NCBI GenBank assembly: GCA_038199755.1
Contig: JBBPYR010000131.1
Coordinates: forward strand, 1 to 8,991
DNA: 8,991 nt
From: JBBPYR01 sp038199755
GTDB lineage: Bacteria; Chloroflexota; Ktedonobacteria; Ktedonobacterales; Ktedonobacteraceae
Direction of reading: 5' to 3'
A program made the position numbers and the translations under genes. Of the stretch, positions 4,176 through 8,991 are shown piece by piece. The notes below the pieces were generated by a model, which worked only from the letters and a program-made list of their open reading frames with translations, was not told the origin of the DNA and did no database searches. Within the stretch, counting starts at the first letter, position 1; each line of letters starts with the position of its first letter.

Positions 4176-6857
4176 TTATTTTATGCGTGCTTCCAGGGCT
4201 CCCACCTGCTCTTTGAGCTTGCGGTTCTCCTGACGCATCTCGTCGAGGTCTTTACGCATGTCTTTAATTTGCACGTTCTCTTTGCCGCTTGAGCGCAGAT
4301 CATAGGCGGCGAGACGCATACGCCGTTGCACTGAGGACTCCAGTTCGCGGCTGGCAGCTTTCTCTAGCACACCGGCAGCACGCTTCTCGCCGAGCGTAGC
4401 CAGAGCCAAAGCTGCGGTCCCGCGCACTGGCGACCAGCTATCATGCTCTAGTGCGGCCAGCAGAGCCATGACTGCCCGTTGGCGTGCCTCTTCACTGAAG
4501 CGGTACTTGTTGTTGCCAATACCCCACAGACCGGCAGTTGCGGCATTACGCAGTGTGGGAGCATTGTTGGCATTGTTGACATAGCCCGCCATGATATCCA
4601 CAACGCGATCTTCGCCCGTGGCGGCAAGGCCGTTGAAGATGCCGCGCTGCACGATGTCATACAGTGAGGGCCGTTCGATCAGACTAGTGAGGGTTTCTAC
4701 CGCTCCCTCTGTGCGCGTTTTGCCCAGAGCCTGGGCCGCCGCGGACTCGACGCGATAGCTGATATCGCCCTTTTCGAGCAGGTTGCGCAGGGCCTCGGCT
4801 GAGCGTTGAGCCAGTTCTGTCTGTTGCGGTGCCTGGAATTTGCCCAGTGCATTGACGATGGCCGCACGGACACGCGAGAATTGTTTCGCATCCAGCGTGG
4901 GTAGCGTTTGCAACAATACAGCTTGCGCCTTCTCCGAGCCCATCGTTCCCAATGCCTCGGCGACCTCGGCGCGTACCGCCCAGAAGGGGTCGTTGTTGAG
5001 GGCATTCGTAAGGGCCTTCAGACTCTCATCATCGTCTTTCTTGCCCAGTTCCCCTGCCGCCTCGATGCGTCCTAGACTATCGGGGTCGTGGGCGAGTTGG
5101 TAGCGCAGCATCTTGCTGGAACGCTCGAACGTGAGCGATTTGAGCAGGTTGTCATTGGGGTCGAAGCGCACTAGCAAGGGCTCGCGTTCGAGTGGCAGGT
5201 AGAAACTCTGCTCCACCTGTCCATCCTCGCCCACCAGCACGCGCAGAAAGACGGTGCGTGTCTCGCTCGTGTGCTCATCTTTTGCCGCCTCGTCCGAGGT
5301 GGGAACAGTGAAGAGCAGGTCAACTGGCGTCACAAAGCAGGGCGTCAACTCATCAACCTTCTGCGTCTGCTTGATTTTGACCTTCGCCATTTTGTGCTCG
5401 CCATCCCACGAATAGCTAACCTCGAAGGCGGGATAGCCACCGCTATACACCCATTGCTGGAAGAACTGCGCCATGCTGCGACCAGTCACCTCTTCCAGCG
5501 TGCGTTCGAGGTCGGCGGTGATGACCTCTTTTTCGCGGAAGCGGCGGATATAGGTGTTGATGCCGCGTTTGAAGGCGGTTTCGCCCAACTGGTGACGCAG
5601 CATGTGCAGCACCCAGGCACCCTTACCATACATGTGACCATCGAACAGTTCAAAGCCGTCGTCATGAAAAACATAGTAGACAATGGGGCGGCGATAGTGA
5701 TTATCTTCGCCCTGATACCAGTTGCGTGTGTTCCGCATGGAGTATTTGAACTCGTCATCGCCCTTGTCATGCTGAGCCCACATCTCTTCAAAGTAGGTGG
5801 CGAAACCCTCGTTCAGCCAGCCATTTGACCAGTCGCGACAGGTAATCAGGTCGCCGAACCACTGGTGAGCCAGTTCATGGGCTACGACCGATACCGCATC
5901 CATATCCAGGTCGCCGCGCTCATCGGGTAGCAAGGAAAAGCTATGGGTGGTGGCCGTGGTATGTTCCATCGCACCCGTATACAGCTCAACCACTGTCTGG
6001 TCGTATTTATCGTAGGGATATTCAACGCCGGTAAACTCGGAGAAGAAGCGCATCATCTGTGGCGTCTTGTCGAATAAGAAGTGGGCGTCACTCTGGCGAT
6101 CCTTACGCACGAAGTAGCGCACGGGCTTACCATTATAGCTGTCTTCGATCATGGCAAAGTCTGCCACGACGAGCGAGATGAGGTAGGCCGCGTGGGGAAT
6201 ATCGTGGCGCCAGTGGTGCGTTTTGGTGTCGCCGTTATCGCTCACGCTGAGCAGGTTGCCATTGGAGACGGTCAGGAAACGTGCTGGCACGGTCACGATA
6301 ATCTCTGTGGTGGCACGGTCATTGGGTGAGTCATGGCAGGGGAACCAGTGGCTATGATAGCGCGGCTGCCCGAAGGTCCACGCCTGCTCTGGACGCGTCG
6401 GGTCCTCTGCGGCTGGCTTGATGAAGTGCAAGCCGGTCCGTGGTTTGGCATGATAGCTGACCGCGACCGTAAAGCGTTCACCGTGGCGATAGGGCCGATC
6501 AAGCGTCACGATCAGCGTCTTGTCGCTGCTCGTGAATGCCAACTTCGTGCCATCTTCCAGCGTGACCTGCTCGATATCCAATTCTACAGCGTCAAAGCTA
6601 ATAGACTGTAACTCGTCATAGAGCGCGCTAAAGCTGGTGTAGACGGTGCCGCTGATCGTCTCTTGCTCAAAGTCCAGTGCGATCTCTAGCTTGACATGTT
6701 TCACGTCAGCAGGACGATCGGGGGCATAATGTACAGAGTCATCGGGCAGTTCAAAGGAGCGGGCCTTTGGCGAGGGCTCGCTCACTAGTTCGTTGAGGAA
6801 GAACAAACCATAACCATCACCGAGGTCTATGGAGTGTCTACGATTGCAACAATGCAT
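4176..6857 (-). CDS. M1-family zinc aminopeptidase with C-terminal HEAT repeats and coiled coil
   Basis: This 893-residue metallopeptidase removes N-terminal amino acids from peptides. It has no signal peptide, so it is probably cytoplasmic. Counting from the ATG at 6857, the order is: N-terminal beta domain (about 40-240); catalytic domain with substrate motif GAMEH (295-299), HELAH zinc site (H327, E328, H331), third ligand E350 in NEGFA, and likely transition-state Tyr Y410 in MYGKGA; a beta domain (about 477-580); alpha-helical HEAT-like repeats (about 590-860); and a charged coiled coil over the last 35 residues. The usual GAMEN reads GAMEH. An upstream TTG (6869) would abut the AGAGAGGA ribosome-binding site with no spacer, so the ATG at 6857 (12-base spacing) is preferred. 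The first 35 or so residues look unlike the family. HEAT and coiled-coil parts suggest binding to a partner. Confidence 0.93.
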   Translation of the reverse strand: MHCCNRRHSIDLGDGYGLFFLNELVSEPSPKARSFELPDDSVHYAPDRPADVKHVKLEIALDFEQETISGTVYTSFSALYDELQSISFDAVELDIEQVTLEDGTKLAFTSSDKTLIVTLDRPYRHGERFTVAVSYHAKPRTGLHFIKPAAEDPTRPEQAWTFGQPRYHSHWFPCHDSPNDRATTEIIVTVPARFLTVSNGNLLSVSDNGDTKTHHWRHDIPHAAYLISLVVADFAMIEDSYNGKPVRYFVRKDRQSDAHFLFDKTPQMMRFFSEFTGVEYPYDKYDQTVVELYTGAMEHTTATTHSFSLLPDERGDLDMDAVSVVAHELAHQWFGDLITCRDWSNGWLNEGFATYFEEMWAQHDKGDDEFKYSMRNTRNWYQGEDNHYRRPIVYYVFHDDGFELFDGHMYGKGAWVLHMLRHQLGETAFKRGINTYIRRFREKEVITADLERTLEEVTGRSMAQFFQQWVYSGGYPAFEVSYSWDGEHKMAKVKIKQTQKVDELTPCFVTPVDLLFTVPTSDEAAKDEHTSETRTVFLRVLVGEDGQVEQSFYLPLEREPLLVRFDPNDNLLKSLTFERSSKMLRYQLAHDPDSLGRIEAAGELGKKDDDESLKALTNALNNDPFWAVRAEVAEALGTMGSEKAQAVLLQTLPTLDAKQFSRVRAAIVNALGKFQAPQQTELAQRSAEALRNLLEKGDISYRVESAAAQALGKTRTEGAVETLTSLIERPSLYDIVQRGIFNGLAATGEDRVVDIMAGYVNNANNAPTLRNAATAGLWGIGNNKYRFSEEARQRAVMALLAALEHDSWSPVRGTAALALATLGEKRAAGVLEKAASRELESSVQRRMRLAAYDLRSSGKENVQIKDMRKDLDEMRQENRKLKEQVGALEARIK

Positions 6858-7062
6858 GGGGGAAACCAATCCTCTCTAAAATGATGTATAAACTGGCTGC
6901 TACCATTGTACGCTATATGTCTAGATTTTTAGCGCATCGCTCTGAAGTTACCTTCTTACAACGTAGCTATAGGCTATGCGTATATGGAGTGAACGATATG
7001 GGCGTCTTCAAGAAAATGTCCTATTGTATGATATATATGCTAGAGAAAGGCCTTTTAAATGT
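6858..7062. other. AT-rich divergent promoter region (peptidase / ABC1 kinase)
   Basis: About 205 bases separate the preferred starts of the two divergent genes, and the stretch is clearly more AT-rich than the flanking coding DNA. AGAGAGGA (read on the minus strand, 6877-6870) serves the peptidase. AGAAAGG (7044-7050) serves the kinase-like gene. A possible -10 box TATGAT (7027-7032) lies upstream of the kinase gene, but its -35 partner is poor. AAAGGCCTTT at 7046-7055 is a 10-bp palindrome overlapping the kinase ribosome-binding site. Frames open here (6881-7138, and 6976-7062 ahead of the kinase) look non-coding. Confidence 0.5.
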
Positions 7063-8814
7063 ATGCGTACGAAACCGGCTCGCATTAATCGTTTTTCGCA
7101 AATGGTGCGTGCGTGGCGCATCTCATATCTCCTGCTAAACACCATCTGGATTATCTATCGAGAGCGCCAGCGTGTCGTCAAGGCGCGTGAACGCGGCAAC
7201 TATGATGTCCATCCTAACGTGGGGGTGTTGGTAAAGGTTCTGGTCAATTTCCGCAAGACCGCCCTGCAACTCGGTGTCTTGATGATTAAACTGGGGCAAT
7301 TCCTCAGTTCACGCGCCGACCTGCTTCCTGAACAGGCTCTGGAAGTCCTCAGTGCGCTCCAAGACGAAGTGCCGCCCGCGCCCTTTGAGCACGTGGTGTA
7401 TGTCATCGAGTCGGAATTGGGCAAGCCCGTTGATACCCTCTTCACCTCGCTGGACCCTCAATGTACCGCCGCCGCCTCACTGGGACAGGTGCATAAGGCC
7501 ACCCTTGCCTCGAATGGTGCCACCGTTGCGGTCAAGGTGCAGCGTCCCAATGTCGAGCAACTTGTAGCCAGCGATCTGAGCACGCTCCGTTTTGTCATCT
7601 GGGTTATCATGCGCTTCATGGATAACAACCTGATTGACTTAGTGGGCTTCTATCGTGAGTTTCGGCGTACCGTCTATGAAGAGATCGATTATGTACGCGA
7701 GGCCGAAAATGCCAAACGTTTCCGCGATATGTTTAAGGATGACGATACCATCTATATTCCCCATGTTTATGAAGAATATATCTCTAAGCGGGTACTGGTT
7801 ATGGAATGGGTCGATGGCATCAAGATCAACGACTACCAGAAGCTTGAGGCGGCAGGTCTTGACCGCCTGGAGGTTGCTAAACGCACGGTCAAGGCTTACT
7901 TCTATCAATTCTTCACCGCTGGTTTCTTCCACGCCGATCCCCATCCTGGCAACATCTTTGTCAAGAAGGGACCCGTCACGGTAGACAATCCAGATGCAAC
8001 AGGTAACCCGATTATCACCTTTATTGATTTCGGCATGGTTGGCACTATTAATCGCGGCATGAAAAAATCGCTCAAAGACCTCTTCCTCAGCTTCCTGACG
8101 CGTGATTCACGTGCGCTCGTCACCGCCCTTGAACGCCTCGGCTTCATCGGTGAGGGGGCAAATATGATCTCAATCGAGCGTGGCATGGGCTTGATGATGG
8201 AGAATTACTTTGGTATGACGCTCGGCGAGGCACGCGAACTGGAGATGCCTAACGTGGCGCAGGATGTCGAAAACCTGCTCTACGGCCAGCCCTTCCAGAT
8301 ACCCGCGCAATTCGCCTTCACCGGACGTGCGGTCAGCACCTTAGTGGGCGTCTCGACTGGATTAGCACCTGAGTTCAACTTTGTCGAAGTTGCCACGCCC
8401 TATGCCCGCACCTTTCTGGGCCTTGGCACCGAAAATATTGGCCAGACGATACAACAGGTGCTTAGCCAACTGCTCGACACGGGCCGCATCCTGCTCTCCC
8501 TGCCAAAAGAATTGCAACAGGTCATCACCAAAATCGAAGCGGGCCAACTCGAAGTGCGCTTGGCCAGCACCGATCCCCGCGACCTGATCCGTTTCCGTAG
8601 CCGTCGCAGCCGTACCAGAGGTGGGGGTGGGGCGCGCACGAGCATTGGCAGTACCCGTGGATATGGCGGCAACGGCCTCTCATGGGCGGTCATCTTCGTC
8701 GCCTCACTTGCGGCGGGCATCTTTCTCATGAACAACTCCCATCTCATGCTCCCCGGCTGGCTCTGTTTCGGTCTGGCAGGCATAATTGTGCTCGGCTTAC
8801 TCTTCCGTGGCTAA
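7063..8814 (+). CDS. ABC1/UbiB-family atypical kinase-like membrane protein
   Basis: This 583-residue protein belongs to the UbiB/COQ8/ADCK family, atypical kinases or ATPases tied to quinone and lipid handling at membranes. Numbered from ATG 7063, the signatures are: KLGQ (76-79, the family's KxGQ motif), Ala-rich loop AAASLGQV (136-143), nucleotide-binding K158 in VAVKVQRP, ExD motif E207-I-D209, catalytic HADPHPGN (290-297) and metal-binding D322 in DFG. A basic, Gly/Arg/Ser-rich linker (about 509-535) leads to two C-terminal membrane helices (about 539-556 and 563-581), the usual UbiB-type anchor. A frame-consistent ATG at 6976 adds 29 residues but has no ribosome-binding site and lies in promoter-like AT-rich DNA. 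ATG 7063 has AGAAAGG 12 bases upstream. No ubiquinone or menaquinone genes are adjacent, so ubiB is not assigned. Confidence 0.92.
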   Translation: MRTKPARINRFSQMVRAWRISYLLLNTIWIIYRERQRVVKARERGNYDVHPNVGVLVKVLVNFRKTALQLGVLMIKLGQFLSSRADLLPEQALEVLSALQDEVPPAPFEHVVYVIESELGKPVDTLFTSLDPQCTAAASLGQVHKATLASNGATVAVKVQRPNVEQLVASDLSTLRFVIWVIMRFMDNNLIDLVGFYREFRRTVYEEIDYVREAENAKRFRDMFKDDDTIYIPHVYEEYISKRVLVMEWVDGIKINDYQKLEAAGLDRLEVAKRTVKAYFYQFFTAGFFHADPHPGNIFVKKGPVTVDNPDATGNPIITFIDFGMVGTINRGMKKSLKDLFLSFLTRDSRALVTALERLGFIGEGANMISIERGMGLMMENYFGMTLGEARELEMPNVAQDVENLLYGQPFQIPAQFAFTGRAVSTLVGVSTGLAPEFNFVEVATPYARTFLGLGTENIGQTIQQVLSQLLDTGRILLSLPKELQQVITKIEAGQLEVRLASTDPRDLIRFRSRRSRTRGGGGARTSIGSTRGYGGNGLSWAVIFVASLAAGIFLMNNSHLMLPGWLCFGLAGIIVLGLLFRG

Positions 8815-8823
8815 AGAACATAA

Positions 8824-8892
8824 CATTTGGCCTGCCATAAAGGTGTCACCACGCACCCGGTGCGTGGTGACACCGTTATGGCAGGCCAAATG
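8824..8892. terminator. 33-bp near-perfect hairpin between convergent genes
   Basis: Bases 8824-8840 pair with 8876-8892 (17 bp). After one A-G mismatch (8841/8875), 8842-8856 pair with 8860-8874 (15 bp, GC-rich) around a 3-base tip. It starts 9 bases past the ABC1 gene stop and ends 15 bases before the stop of the opposing gene. No T-run follows on the plus strand. On the minus strand the exit sequence TTATGTTCTTT is T-rich, so termination of the minus-strand gene is better supported. Confidence 0.75.
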
Positions 8893-8907
8893 CCAAGAAC
8901 CGGAGAG

Positions 8908-8991
8908 TTATGCGCGGCCCAGTATCTGCGTCATCGCTGTGGCGAGTTCTGTCGTGCAGTCGTTGGGTACCGTGTGCCGCCCCCACGCTAC
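8908..8991 (-). CDS. C-terminal end of an unidentified protein (partial)
   Basis: Read on the minus strand, a frame enters from the right edge and stays open for 27 codons to a TAA at 8910-8908. The tail reads VAWGRHTVPN, then DCTTELATAM and TQILGRA. Its amphipathic helix-like end (TELATAMTQIL), its position convergent to the ABC1 gene and the intervening terminator-like hairpin all suggest a real gene end. The fragment is too short to assign to a family; I considered and could not support an isopropylmalate-dehydrogenase-like ending. The start lies outside the window. Confidence 0.5.
   Translation of the reverse strand, partial: VAWGRHTVPNDCTTELATAMTQILGRA

Noticed and set aside
4112..4216. 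Tiny plus-strand frame starting in ATGA overlapping the oxidoreductase stop, with AAGGAG seven bases before a second ATG (4118).
   Set aside because: The start signals lie inside the perfect palindrome and so appear on both strands, and the rest is antisense to the peptidase. Probably a by-product of the hairpin.
5271..5828. 185-codon frame antisense to the aminopeptidase.
   Set aside because: It is fully contained in a well-supported gene with intact catalytic motifs on the other strand; a codon-bias shadow.
7004..7032. Sigma-70-type promoter for the ABC1 gene with -10 TATGAT (7027-7032).
   Set aside because: The matching -35 (GTCTTC or TCTTCA) is poor; not strong enough to annotate as a promoter.
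6976..7062. 29-residue N-terminal extension of the ABC1 protein from ATG 6976.
   Set aside because: No ribosome-binding site, AT-rich promoter-like DNA and no family resemblance; ATG 7063 has a purine-rich site upstream.
6881..7138. 85-codon plus-strand frame with hydrophobic stretches ahead of the ABC1 gene.
   Set aside because: It runs through the divergent promoter region and overlaps the ABC1 start in another frame; no recognisable protein.

Overview
The window looks like chromosomal DNA of a free-living, moderately GC-rich bacterium. The best guess is Chloroflexota, probably Ktedonobacteria. This rests on three things: an isocitrate dehydrogenase of the long Thermus type, a PPOX-class (possibly F420-using) oxidoreductase, and many short GTAGGGA/TCCCTAC inverted repeats between genes, which I associate with Chloroflexota genomes. 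The placement is inference and no marker gene here proves it. I see no phage, plasmid, transposase, CRISPR, tRNA or rRNA.

Layout. 1-230 is repeat-rich, perhaps with the tail of an upstream gene at 1-102, and ends in a hairpin (195-233) that pairs with the start codon of the next gene. 231-716 (+) is a MogA/MoaB-type molybdenum cofactor protein, followed by a small doubtful ORF (741-965, +). A large nested hairpin (990-1072) separates these from two minus-strand genes: NADP isocitrate dehydrogenase (1084-2553) and beta-carbonic anhydrase (2827-3405). A divergent gap (3406-3719) holds a 126-bp element with 12-bp inverted ends. Then come a PPOX-class flavin/deazaflavin oxidoreductase (3720-4115, +) and, convergent to it, a large M1 aminopeptidase with a HEAT-repeat and coiled-coil C-terminus (4176-6857, -). 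A 34-bp perfect hairpin fills the gap between the two. Across an AT-rich divergent gap, an ABC1/UbiB-type membrane kinase-like protein (7063-8814, +) follows. It meets another long hairpin (8824-8892) and the C-terminal end of an unidentified minus-strand gene (8908-8991).

The genes are housekeeping or metabolic and do not form one pathway: molybdenum cofactor synthesis, TCA cycle, CO2/bicarbonate exchange, redox, peptide turnover and a lipid/quinone-related kinase. Isocitrate dehydrogenase releases CO2 and carbonic anhydrase hydrates it, a loose link at most. The 273-bp gap with its own hairpins argues against tight co-transcription.

The unusual content lies between the genes. Every convergent junction carries a long near-perfect hairpin, GTAGGGA-type inverted repeats recur at four places, and one of these sits exactly on the ribosome-binding site and start codon of the mogA-like gene. 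I found no gene set that looks like a new defence, secretion or biosynthetic system.
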